A stretch of 55,750 nt of DNA from positions 66,946 to 122,695 of the forward strand of contig JAFDHD010000002.1 in the NCBI GenBank assembly GCA_019308995.1. The letters are read 5' to 3'. Positions 1-7,391 of the stretch are shown piece by piece; position 1 is the first letter of the stretch, and every line of letters starts with the position of its first letter. The translations under genes were made by a program, and so were the position numbers. The notes beneath the pieces are model-generated. The model was given only the letters and a program-made list of their open reading frames with translations, ran no database searches and was not told where the DNA came from. Origin of the DNA: Deltaproteobacteria bacterium. Lineage in GTDB: Bacteria; Desulfobacterota; Desulfarculia; Adiutricales; JAFDHD01.

Positions 1-41
1 GTCTTTCATGTGCTAAAAATTAAAATATTTTTCGTTCTAAG

Positions 42-293
42 TCAAACACGCCTGCCTTCCGGTTTCACAGGCGGTTTGGCCAGGTACATGACCAGAGCGC
101 CCGCGATAAAGATGAAAAGAAAGATATGGTAAGCCAGCCAGTAGCTGCCCGTGGCATCTTTGAGCCGGGCCGCGAAGAGGGGGCCGCCGGCCAGGGATAC
201 CATGCCGACAGGCATGACCACCCTGCGAATCGCGCCCAGGAAGGTGCGGCCATAGTAGTTGGCATAGATAAGGTCCCGGAGCTCGTGGCCTGA
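42..293 (-). pseudogene. MFS transporter, C-terminal remnant
   Basis: Reading the minus strand in the frame ending with TGA at 44-42 gives about 84 codons resembling the last two helices of a major facilitator transporter. The segment runs from GHELRDLIYANYYGR through VVMPVGMVSLAGGPLFA and TGSYWLAYHIFLFIF to a short charged tail. There is no start codon or ribosome binding site, and the similarity begins right at the stop codon of the LolA-like gene (301). The rest of the transporter (about 300 residues) is missing, so this looks like a deletion remnant rather than a working gene. The family assignment is from pattern recognition; I could not align it. Confidence 0.65.
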
Positions 294-300
294 TAAGGTG

Positions 301-1044
301 TTATTTCCGCAACGCGGCTTTGGTCATCTTGTGATCAGGTATTTTCACATTAAAATCAATAGATTCGATTATATATTCCGTGCCTTTGCCTTTGGAAAGC
401 ATGTCTTTGAACTTCATCTTTTTCGGGTACCAGCGGCCTTCGACCTGAAATACTTCCGTTATTTCCGTCTTTTTCAGCAACCGGCCGGAACGGGCGAACC
501 GTTCCTCTTTGAGCGGCAGCCATCTCTCGGCGTCAACCCATATTTTTCGTGAATGGTAAGTGACATCTGTCGTTTTAGCCGTCAGGCTCAATACCAGGCA
601 GTCCCGACCGAATATGCTTTCCCGGCCTGTCATTTCGGCCTGATACTTTTCATATAATCCTTCATTTTCAGTTATGTCCTCGTAAGAAAGGTCTGAGCCC
701 ATGACCGATTGTTTGAGGAGATGGCCGGAAATGGCGATGATGCGGTCATTTGGTTCCGGGGTGTAATTCCAGATTTTATTTCCAATTTTGAGCATTTTTT
801 TCCCTCTTTCCCGAGCCGGGGATAAATACTCGACAAAGGCCTGGTCTCGACCTTTTATCCACGTTCTGGCCCTGATGGTCCGGGTGCCGCTGCGGCCGTG
901 GATGGTCATTTCGGTCACACTAATGGCCTGATCCAGGACCATGTTCTCGTCAACTTTCCGCAGAACCTCTTCCGCGGTCTGAGCCTGAACCGCCGAGCCG
1001 AAGGCCAGCAAAAACAGGGCTAGTATCAGTACTATCTTTTTCAT
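301..1044 (-). CDS. LolA-like outer membrane lipoprotein-sorting protein
   Basis: A 247-residue periplasmic protein of the COG2834 (LolA/RseB-like fold) type. Residues 1-21 (MKKIVLILALFLLAFGSAVQA) form a signal peptide, probably cut before Gln22. The body has the usual pattern: EVLRKVDENM at the N-terminus, then strands with GRSGTRTIRARTWIKG, KIGNKIWNYTPEPNDRII, and SRKIWVDAERWLPLKEE. Family members bind a lipid or acylated cargo in a half-barrel. Its ATG overlaps the stop of the upstream permease (ATGA at 1044-1041) and it has an AAGGAG ribosome site, so it is translationally coupled to the ABC transporter. It probably carries cargo across the periplasm between the permeases and the outer membrane; the cargo is unknown. 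Confidence 0.85.
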   Translation of the reverse strand: MKKIVLILALFLLAFGSAVQAQTAEEVLRKVDENMVLDQAISVTEMTIHGRSGTRTIRARTWIKGRDQAFVEYLSPARERGKKMLKIGNKIWNYTPEPNDRIIAISGHLLKQSVMGSDLSYEDITENEGLYEKYQAEMTGRESIFGRDCLVLSLTAKTTDVTYHSRKIWVDAERWLPLKEERFARSGRLLKKTEITEVFQVEGRWYPKKMKFKDMLSKGKGTEYIIESIDFNVKIPDHKMTKAALRK

Positions 1045-2312
1045 GTTTCCAACTCCTTAAAAAGCTGCGATGTCTGCCGTTTGAATATTCCGATACCGGC
1101 GATCAGGGTACCGATAACGGTCGCACCCAGACCGGGAATAAAACCGATCGCATAGCTGGCCGGTACGATTTTGGCCTTCATTACATTGGACATGAGCATG
1201 TTTGAGCCTTGGGTCATATTTGAAAAATCAAGGCCGTATTCCTGAAGGTAGAATGAGAAACCCAATCCAAAAGCGGTTCCGATGATCGAGCCAATAATAC
1301 CGATCAAAAATGATTCATACACCAGAGACCAGTAAACGTGGCGCTTGGATTCCCCGAAGGCCAGTCTCACTCCGACCTCACCATAACGTCTCAAACCCGA
1401 CATCAATCCGGTATTCCAGAGGACAATTGACATCACAAATATAAAACCGATGACAATGATAGCTACTTCGATGCCCATCAGGTCCAATAATTCCCCGAGG
1501 CCGTTCTGATCCCGGAGGGAAAGCATGATCGGTGTAAGCGGATCTTCTTTTGTATGGGTTGTGTTAAAACGTTTGACAGCCTCATCCGCCTCGACCCGTT
1601 GAAACACCTGATTCTTAAAAAACCCCAGGATCTCACCGGCGCTGTCTTCCATGTCCAGCGTATATTGGATATCTGACAGATCAGCCAGCATGGCGTTTCG
1701 GTCCATGGGACCGACCCCGAAATTGATGGTACCCACCACGGTGAAATTCTGGATGGCCATACTACCGTTTACCGTGGAGCTTATAAGGGTGGCCATCTCC
1801 CCGATTTTTATACCCAGATTTTGCGCGAATTTGTCACTGATCAGAACCTCACCCGCGGATTGAGGCAAACGTCCCTTGGCTAGAGCTCGTTCCAGGTTGA
1901 GCCGCCGGCGTTCCGGTGAATCAGGAGAGATTAAATCCAGAGCCAGGCCGAATACCGGACCCTGAGCCTTTGTTTCCCCTTTTTCATCCGGAAAATCCAG
2001 CAAACCGCCAAACTTGATTCTTACCGCCCAATCCATGTTTGGGTAACCGGTTTTCAGCTCTTTTACCAGGGCGCCGGCACCTGTAATTGCCAGGTCATTC
2101 GGCACCTGGCTGGCAATCTCAGAGTAGGCTTGGGTCATCACTTTGACGTGGCCGGTATCCAGGTTGGCGCTGGTAATGGCTATATCATCGGCATAACCAA
2201 GCATGAAACAAAATAATAGTATGGTAACAGCCACTCCCCCAATAACGACCAGTATGGGGAAGAGGCTCCGGTGCCGGTCTCTCAGTAAGCCTTTCAGCAA
2301 AAACCAGGTCAT
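1041..2312 (-). CDS. ABC transporter permease, FtsX/LolE type (second permease)
   Basis: A 423-residue inner membrane permease with the MacB/LolC topology: one N-terminal helix (about residues 15-40), a periplasmic domain of about 240 residues, then three C-terminal helices (about 285-305, 335-360, 385-410). The cytoplasmic loop LRRYGEVGVRLAFGESKRHV is the coupling-helix region typical of FtsX-like permeases. Such permeases drive mechanotransmission or lipoprotein extraction from the inner membrane rather than transport through a channel. It overlaps the preceding permease by 4 bases (ATGA) and the LolA-like gene by 4 bases, so all three are coupled. It presumably forms a heterodimer with the product of 2309-3496 and is powered by the ATPase at 3547-4257. 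Confidence 0.88.
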   Translation of the reverse strand: MTWFLLKGLLRDRHRSLFPILVVIGGVAVTILLFCFMLGYADDIAITSANLDTGHVKVMTQAYSEIASQVPNDLAITGAGALVKELKTGYPNMDWAVRIKFGGLLDFPDEKGETKAQGPVFGLALDLISPDSPERRRLNLERALAKGRLPQSAGEVLISDKFAQNLGIKIGEMATLISSTVNGSMAIQNFTVVGTINFGVGPMDRNAMLADLSDIQYTLDMEDSAGEILGFFKNQVFQRVEADEAVKRFNTTHTKEDPLTPIMLSLRDQNGLGELLDLMGIEVAIIVIGFIFVMSIVLWNTGLMSGLRRYGEVGVRLAFGESKRHVYWSLVYESFLIGIIGSIIGTAFGLGFSFYLQEYGLDFSNMTQGSNMLMSNVMKAKIVPASYAIGFIPGLGATVIGTLIAGIGIFKRQTSQLFKELET

Positions 2313-3496
2313 GATAATTTCCCCCTCAGCGCGTCGGTTGGTTTGAGTTTTACAAGTTTATGGGTGGGTATCATACTGACAATGGTTACTGTGATTAAGA
2401 TTAGCAGAATAGTTCCAAATAGTAGTTTGGCCCCATAACTCGGATAGAGTGTGCTGGATATGGCCACTCCAAAATCACTCATGGCCTCAGGGAGCGGGAT
2501 ACCTTTTTTCGCGGTCAAATAAAGGAGAGGAACGCCGTAAACCGCGCCCACCAGAAGGGCCAGCATACCGTGCATGGCCCCTTCGAGGGTGAAAAGGCTG
2601 ATGATCCTGCCTCTGGTCATACCCAGGGCCATGAGTGTGCCCATTTCCTTGCGTCTCCGGAATATAGCCAGGACCTGGGTGTCGAATATGGCCAGCAGGG
2701 CCATACCCAGGAGAAGGGCGTACAGGATGGTGGTTGAGGCTGATTTGGTTTTAATGAGTTCCAGAATGTCGCTTAGCAGGTAATCCAGATCGCGGTATAT
2801 CCATTCCCCGGATTCCTGAGGAATAGTTTCTATGTCTATGTCTTTGGCTAAAACAAACAGAGTGGCCTCGTCAGGTGAAGACTGAAGCATCTTTCTCAAG
2901 TTTTCGATAGGTATCCAGACCTGGCCGTTGTCTACCGAAGGCACGGTTACGTTCATGATTTCAACAATCTGAATATCCATGGCGTCAAAGGTACCGTGAA
3001 TATCACGCCAGCGCATGGTGACATAATCACCTTTATTAAGCCCTGTCTGCTTGGCCATACGGGTCCCTATCAGCGCGGGAATGATGCCTGGATCACTGCC
3101 TTCCAGGACCGATGTCGGCAGATTGATAATCTCCTGCTTAGGGTTGATCCCCTTTATGAGCAGGTTTTGTGCCCGGCCGTCCGGGAAGATGGCCCCTGTG
3201 GTTATGAGGATGGGTTCGGCCTGGTGTCTGGAAACCAGTTCGGCCAGTTGGGGTGAAGGCCGGGCGTGCGCGTCCTCCACGGTCAAAGGATCATATGGAT
3301 CATAGACTCGATGCCAGAACTGTCCGCCGCCCATCTCCTTGTCAATCATATCGTCCATGGCGAATTTGCCCATGCCTTCGATCAACCCCTGTACCCAGAT
3401 AATGGTGACAAAGGCGATGGACAGCACGAAGACATTCAGCCAGGTTCTCACACCAGCGCCCGCGATGTTTCGAAAAGCTAATTTAGGTATCAGCAT
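2309..3496 (-). CDS. ABC transporter permease, FtsX/LolC type (first permease)
   Basis: A 395-residue permease of the same fold as its downstream neighbour. It has an N-terminal helix at about 17-40, a periplasmic domain, and three C-terminal helices (about 255-280, 305-330, 358-382). The motif RRRKEMGTLMALGMTRGRI after helix 2 is the classic FtsX-domain coupling segment. A GAGGAAA ribosome site precedes the ATG. The two permeases are diverged rather than recent duplicates, consistent with a LolC/LolE-like heterodimer. What is exported cannot be read from the sequence. Confidence 0.88.
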   Translation of the reverse strand: MLIPKLAFRNIAGAGVRTWLNVFVLSIAFVTIIWVQGLIEGMGKFAMDDMIDKEMGGGQFWHRVYDPYDPLTVEDAHARPSPQLAELVSRHQAEPILITTGAIFPDGRAQNLLIKGINPKQEIINLPTSVLEGSDPGIIPALIGTRMAKQTGLNKGDYVTMRWRDIHGTFDAMDIQIVEIMNVTVPSVDNGQVWIPIENLRKMLQSSPDEATLFVLAKDIDIETIPQESGEWIYRDLDYLLSDILELIKTKSASTTILYALLLGMALLAIFDTQVLAIFRRRKEMGTLMALGMTRGRIISLFTLEGAMHGMLALLVGAVYGVPLLYLTAKKGIPLPEAMSDFGVAISSTLYPSYGAKLLFGTILLILITVTIVSMIPTHKLVKLKPTDALRGKLS

Positions 3497-3546
3497 GTCT
3501 AATTTCCTCTCTTTTCTTTCTGCGAGTTACTTCCCTTGGCTGGAAA

Positions 3547-4257
3547 TTATTTCGCCGGTCGAGGGTCCATCTGGCTGTCATTAAAAACTTTCCCATCGAC
3601 TAAAGTTATCTTCCGGCGCAAATAACCGATAACCTTCTCATCGTGGGTAGCGAAGATAAAGGTGGTGTTCAGATCCTTATTCAGCCGCTCCATGGTTTCC
3701 AGTATGTGGTGTGAATTGGCCGCGTCCAGGTTGGCTGTGGGTTCATCCGCCAGGACCAGCTTGGGCTTCTTGACCATGGCCCGGGCGATAGCCACTCGCT
3801 GGCATTCGCCTCCAGACAACTGAGCCGGTTTGGACTTGATCTTATCGGACAGCCCAACCCATTCGATGGCCTGGGTGACCGCGTCTCTTCGTTCAGAGGA
3901 AGTCATGTCGAGTAAAAGCAGGGGAAACTCCACGTTTTCGAAAACGGTATAGACCGGAAGCAGGTTAAAGGTCTGGAAGATAAATCCCAGGTGTTCGGTT
4001 CTCAGCTTTGCCGACTGCTTGTGGGTCAGCTCGCTGGTATTGCTCCCCATTACGATGGCTTTGCCTTCAGTTGGATTATCCAGAGCACCGATGATGTTTA
4101 ACAGAGTGGTTTTGCCCGACCCGCTGGGTCCCACGAGGCCGGTAAATTCCCCGGGTTTGATGATCAAGTTAATATCATCTAAAGCGGTAAATTTTCGGCC
4201 GCCGATTGGATACTGCTTGACCAGATTTTCCGTTCTCACCACAGTGTTGTTTTCCAT
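3547..4257 (-). CDS. ABC transporter ATP-binding protein, LolD/MacB type
   Basis: A 236-residue ATPase with every catalytic motif intact: Walker A GPSGSGKTT (about 42-50), Q-loop in FIFQTFNLLP, signature LSGGECQRVAIARA, Walker B LVLADEPTANLD, and H-loop ATHD. The sequence FQTFNLLPVYTVFENVEFPL is typical of the LolD/MacB/FtsE group that drives FtsX-type permeases. It lies directly upstream of the two permeases with a 50-base gap and has an AAGGAG ribosome site. Its likely role is to power extraction of a substrate from the inner membrane towards the LolA-like protein. A true lolD is possible, but the adjoining barrel and LolA-like genes favour a dedicated paralogous system. Confidence 0.9.
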   Translation of the reverse strand: MENNTVVRTENLVKQYPIGGRKFTALDDINLIIKPGEFTGLVGPSGSGKTTLLNIIGALDNPTEGKAIVMGSNTSELTHKQSAKLRTEHLGFIFQTFNLLPVYTVFENVEFPLLLLDMTSSERRDAVTQAIEWVGLSDKIKSKPAQLSGGECQRVAIARAMVKKPKLVLADEPTANLDAANSHHILETMERLNKDLNTTFIFATHDEKVIGYLRRKITLVDGKVFNDSQMDPRPAK

Positions 4258-4314
4258 TTTGTTCTCCTTGAATTTCTGCGGTCCATTTATCTGATGGGCT
4301 GTTACGTTACTATT

Positions 4315-5457
4315 TTAATGGTTATATATTATCATGATCCGGGCTCCGTAACCGGCCGAAAACGAGTTTGTCTCAAAGGCCGGTGCGTTTGCCGGGGCTT
4401 GAGGTGAATGAAAAAGGGTTACATTAAAAACTACGCTGTCATAAGTGCGACGCCAGGTTAAGTTCAAGAAATGTTTATCAAAATCCCATGAATAGTAACC
4501 GATGAGGGACAAGGTGTCCAGGAGGCCGATGGGATAGCTCAACGAAAAGGCCGTGATCTGAGAATCCTCATCCCATTTGAATAAAGATGTTGACGAGACC
4601 GTGGTCAGGTGCTCGATCAGGAAGTACAGGCCGTGCCCCACGTCAAAGGTGTAATCAAGACCGAGGGTAAGCATTTTTGTCCATTCAAAGGGGAGCAAGT
4701 TTGATTTTTGCTGAATTGCCACCGATTCCAACCACAGACCGACCCCCACGTCGAATCGTCCATCCAGGGCGTATCTATTTTCCGTAAAATCAGGGAGCTG
4801 AATCGCGTCACCATTTACCCGGCGGCGATGAAAGGTAACAGCCAGTTCGCCGGATGGAATCGGATATTCCAGGCGTCCGCCGTATTCCGGGACGTCGGAC
4901 ACCGAGGCCAAACTCTCCAGTCCCTTTGGTTCGTCGTTGCCGACAAGACCCCAGAGCCAGTAACTGGCGTTGTTGAGCGCGCTGTACTTGAACCGGAGTC
5001 CGTATATCCCTTTGGTTAGACCCAAGGGATCGGAGGGAACTACCCGGTCAAACCACTGCAAGGGGCGGAGCAGGTAGGCCGGTCCGAAGTTTATTTTTTG
5101 AAGACCGATGCGGGTCTCAGTCTGGGCTGTGGCCAGACGCAGTTTCAGTCGGTATAGATTCACATTCAAGTCGCCTTCAGATTCCAGACTGTCATACCGC
5201 AGAAGACTATTTAGGGAAATTTCGGTTCCAAGAAAAGATGACCCGCTCAAGGGATGGGTGAGGGTCAACTGCGGGATGTAACGCAGGCCGGTAGTGTTCT
5301 GCCAGGTACCCTGGTTACGGGTTTCGCTGGTAAAACCGGATAACTGGCCTTTCAATTCCGAAGTGAGGCCGAATCCCTGGCCGGCGTTCATAAGAAACGT
5401 CCCCAAAATTCCCAGGAATAGTATCAGCCCGAGTCTTGGGCGTGATGAAACCAGCAT
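4315..5457 (-). CDS. outer membrane beta-barrel protein, first gene of the export operon
   Basis: About 380 residues with a signal peptide (LGLILFLGILGTFLMNAGQG, cut near GFG) followed by alternating amphipathic strands. Examples are GTEISLNSLLRYDS, LNVNLYRLKLRLA, YGLRFKYSAL and FNVTLFHS, and the last residues GYGARIMIIYNH resemble a closing strand. This is porin- or DUF1302-like architecture; I do not recognise a named family. I chose ATG at 5457 because GGAG lies 8 bases upstream. A GTG at 5466 in the same frame overlaps the stop of the TetR remnant but has no ribosome site. Its place ahead of the ATPase, permeases and LolA-like gene suggests it is the outer membrane receiver or exit of that system. 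Confidence 0.72.
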   Translation of the reverse strand: MLVSSRPRLGLILFLGILGTFLMNAGQGFGLTSELKGQLSGFTSETRNQGTWQNTTGLRYIPQLTLTHPLSGSSFLGTEISLNSLLRYDSLESEGDLNVNLYRLKLRLATAQTETRIGLQKINFGPAYLLRPLQWFDRVVPSDPLGLTKGIYGLRFKYSALNNASYWLWGLVGNDEPKGLESLASVSDVPEYGGRLEYPIPSGELAVTFHRRRVNGDAIQLPDFTENRYALDGRFDVGVGLWLESVAIQQKSNLLPFEWTKMLTLGLDYTFDVGHGLYFLIEHLTTVSSTSLFKWDEDSQITAFSLSYPIGLLDTLSLIGYYSWDFDKHFLNLTWRRTYDSVVFNVTLFHSPQAPANAPAFETNSFSAGYGARIMIIYNH

Positions 5458-5462
5458 GCCTG

Positions 5463-5800
5463 TCACTCCGCCGCGGGTTTTCCCATGATCTGGTAAAAAA
5501 AGAAGTTAAATATTTCTTTGATAAATTCAGCTATATCCGGGTACAGTTTTCGCAAATCATCGTCCTTGGCCGGGGCGTAGTAAACTCTGTCAAAGGCCGC
5601 CAGCAGGAAATCAGGACGGGCCTCCGGCCGGATATCGCCCCTGGCCCGCGCCTCCAGCAGCCAGGCTATTATGCGCGGGAAAAAGGCATGTATGTCGAGG
5701 TCGGTATGGAGGAAATCTTCTATCAGATCGGGGTTCTTTTTTCAGAATTATGTGTGCTTTACAATCGCGAACTAAGTTTTTTAAAGCTCCCAATTTCCCC
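5463..5800 (-). pseudogene. TetR-family regulator, truncated C-terminal remnant
   Basis: In the minus-strand frame ending with TGA at 5465-5463, positions 5741-5463 encode 92 residues resembling a TetR ligand-binding domain: KKNPDLIEDFL, then FFPRIIAWLLEARARGDI, FLLAAFDRVYYAP and EIFNFFFYQIMGKPAAE. No helix-turn-helix precedes it; the rng stop is only about 110 bases further upstream. At about 5737-5742 a run of six A residues (minus strand) separates this frame from a neighbouring frame reading KNLVRDCKAHIILKK, which would continue the same domain if one A were removed. So the gene has lost its DNA-binding half and probably also carries a frameshift. It was probably the local regulator of the export operon, since its stop abuts the barrel gene. 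Confidence 0.65.
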
Positions 5801-5849
5801 AATTTTACATTTCTGAACATTATCATACCAGCTTATATGGCCACTAGTT

Positions 5850-7382
5850 TCAACCAGTCTCGACGCGATAATTCTCCAGGTGCAGGCTGGGGTCCTCCCG
5901 GACGGTGATGTGTTTGCCCAGCCTCAGTTCCAGCTCGTTCAAGGAATGCTGCTCCTCATCAAGCAGCCGTTCCTTGATTTTGGGGTTCACCGTCAGGGTC
6001 ATCGAAATGGCGGAAGATTGTACGGCTTCTCGCTCCAGATCGCGAAAGGCCTCGTAGCAGATCGAGGTCTCGGAAAGAAGGCACCCTTCCCCCTGGCAGT
6101 AGAAGCACGGCTCGCTCAGGACGCGGCCGATGCTGTCCCGGGTGCGCTGGCGCGTCATTTCGATCAGACCCAGCTCAGACATCTTCAAAACATTGGTTTT
6201 GGCCTTATCCCGGCGCAGGATGTCAATGAGGGCCGTGCGGACCTTCTCCCGGTTGGCCTCGCGTTCCATGTCAATGAAGTCAATAACGATCAATCCACCG
6301 ATATTTCGCAGGCGCAGCTGGTATGCGATTTCCTTGACCGCATCGAGGTTGGTCTTGATGATGGTCTCCTCCAGATTATGTTTGCCCACATAACGGCCGG
6401 TGTTCACGTCAATGGTCACCAGGGCTTCGGTCTCTTCGATCACAATGTAGCCTCCGGACTTGAGCCAGACCTTTCGGGCCAAGGCGCGGTTGATTTCGGT
6501 TTCCAGGTCGTAATAATCACAGATGGGTCCTGGGCCCCGGTAAAGTTCGACTGATGATTTCAGGTGGGGTGAAAAGGTATCAATGAACTTGAGAATTTTA
6601 TTATACTCGCTTTCAGAGTCCACCACCAGGCGGTCCACCTCCTGGGTAAACAGATCCCGAACCGCGCGGAGAGGGGCGTCAAGGTCCTGATGGAGGAGGC
6701 TGGGAATTTGGGCGTGTTTGGCCTGTTCTTGAATACGGTTCCAGAGTTTGATCAGGAACTCCATTTCTGGTTTGATTCTATCCATCGAGACACCTTCACT
6801 GGCGGTACGAGCGATAAAACCATTTTCCGCAACATTGAGATCTTCGATAATATGCTTCAGCCTCTGACGTTCCTCTTCATCCGCGATACGCCGCGAAATT
6901 CCAATATGCTTTATGGTCGGCATAAACACCAGGTGGCGGCCGGGCAAGGTGACGTAAGAGGTTACTCTGGCTCCTTTGTTGCCTATCGGTTCCTTGGAAA
7001 CCTGGACGATGATCTCCTGACCTTCGTGTAAAAGGTCCTCGATCTGGAAGCGGTCATTAGCTATTTTCCGGGTTTTTTCGAGGTCAGGACTTACTTCTGA
7101 GAGGCTGTTTCCTTCCCGCTCCATCGTGGTAAGCATCTGCTCAAACTCTCTTTCCTGGTCATAAACGTCGCCCACGTATAGGAATGCGGCGCGTTCCTGA
7201 CCAATATCCACAAAAGCGGATTGCATACCTGGCAGGACACGGATGATTTTACCTTTGTATATGTTACCAGCAATACCTTCCGTGGATGGGCGCTCCAGGT
7301 AAAATTCGACCACGGTCCCGTTTTCAACCAGTGCGATCCGGGTTTCATAGGACCGGACGTTGATGATTAATTCATTATTCAT
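5850..7382 (-). CDS. rng: ribonuclease G/E family endoribonuclease
   Basis: A 510-residue RNase G-type protein, close to the usual length of about 490 and without the long C-terminal scaffold of RNase E. The N-terminus (INVRSYETRIALVENG) leads into an S1 RNA-binding domain (GNIYKGKIIRVLPGMQSAFV, about residues 38-128). Catalytic metal-binding aspartates lie in TIDVNTGRYVG and VIDFIDMERE. The zinc-link cysteines are in CFYCQGEGCL near residue 405. It performs 5'-end dependent cleavage in rRNA maturation and mRNA decay. It starts 10 bases downstream of the radical SAM gene with an AAGGA ribosome site. Adjacency of rng to TIGR03960/DUF2344 genes is a recurrent arrangement in Desulfobacterota. 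Confidence 0.93.
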   Translation of the reverse strand: MNNELIINVRSYETRIALVENGTVVEFYLERPSTEGIAGNIYKGKIIRVLPGMQSAFVDIGQERAAFLYVGDVYDQEREFEQMLTTMEREGNSLSEVSPDLEKTRKIANDRFQIEDLLHEGQEIIVQVSKEPIGNKGARVTSYVTLPGRHLVFMPTIKHIGISRRIADEEERQRLKHIIEDLNVAENGFIARTASEGVSMDRIKPEMEFLIKLWNRIQEQAKHAQIPSLLHQDLDAPLRAVRDLFTQEVDRLVVDSESEYNKILKFIDTFSPHLKSSVELYRGPGPICDYYDLETEINRALARKVWLKSGGYIVIEETEALVTIDVNTGRYVGKHNLEETIIKTNLDAVKEIAYQLRLRNIGGLIVIDFIDMEREANREKVRTALIDILRRDKAKTNVLKMSELGLIEMTRQRTRDSIGRVLSEPCFYCQGEGCLLSETSICYEAFRDLEREAVQSSAISMTLTVNPKIKERLLDEEQHSLNELELRLGKHITVREDPSLHLENYRVETG

Positions 7383-7391
7383 TTGTCATCC

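Noticed and set aside
65-265. 66-codon minus-strand ORF
   Set aside because: Out of frame with the MFS-like remnant; Trp/Ser/Arg-rich shadow composition and no ribosome site.
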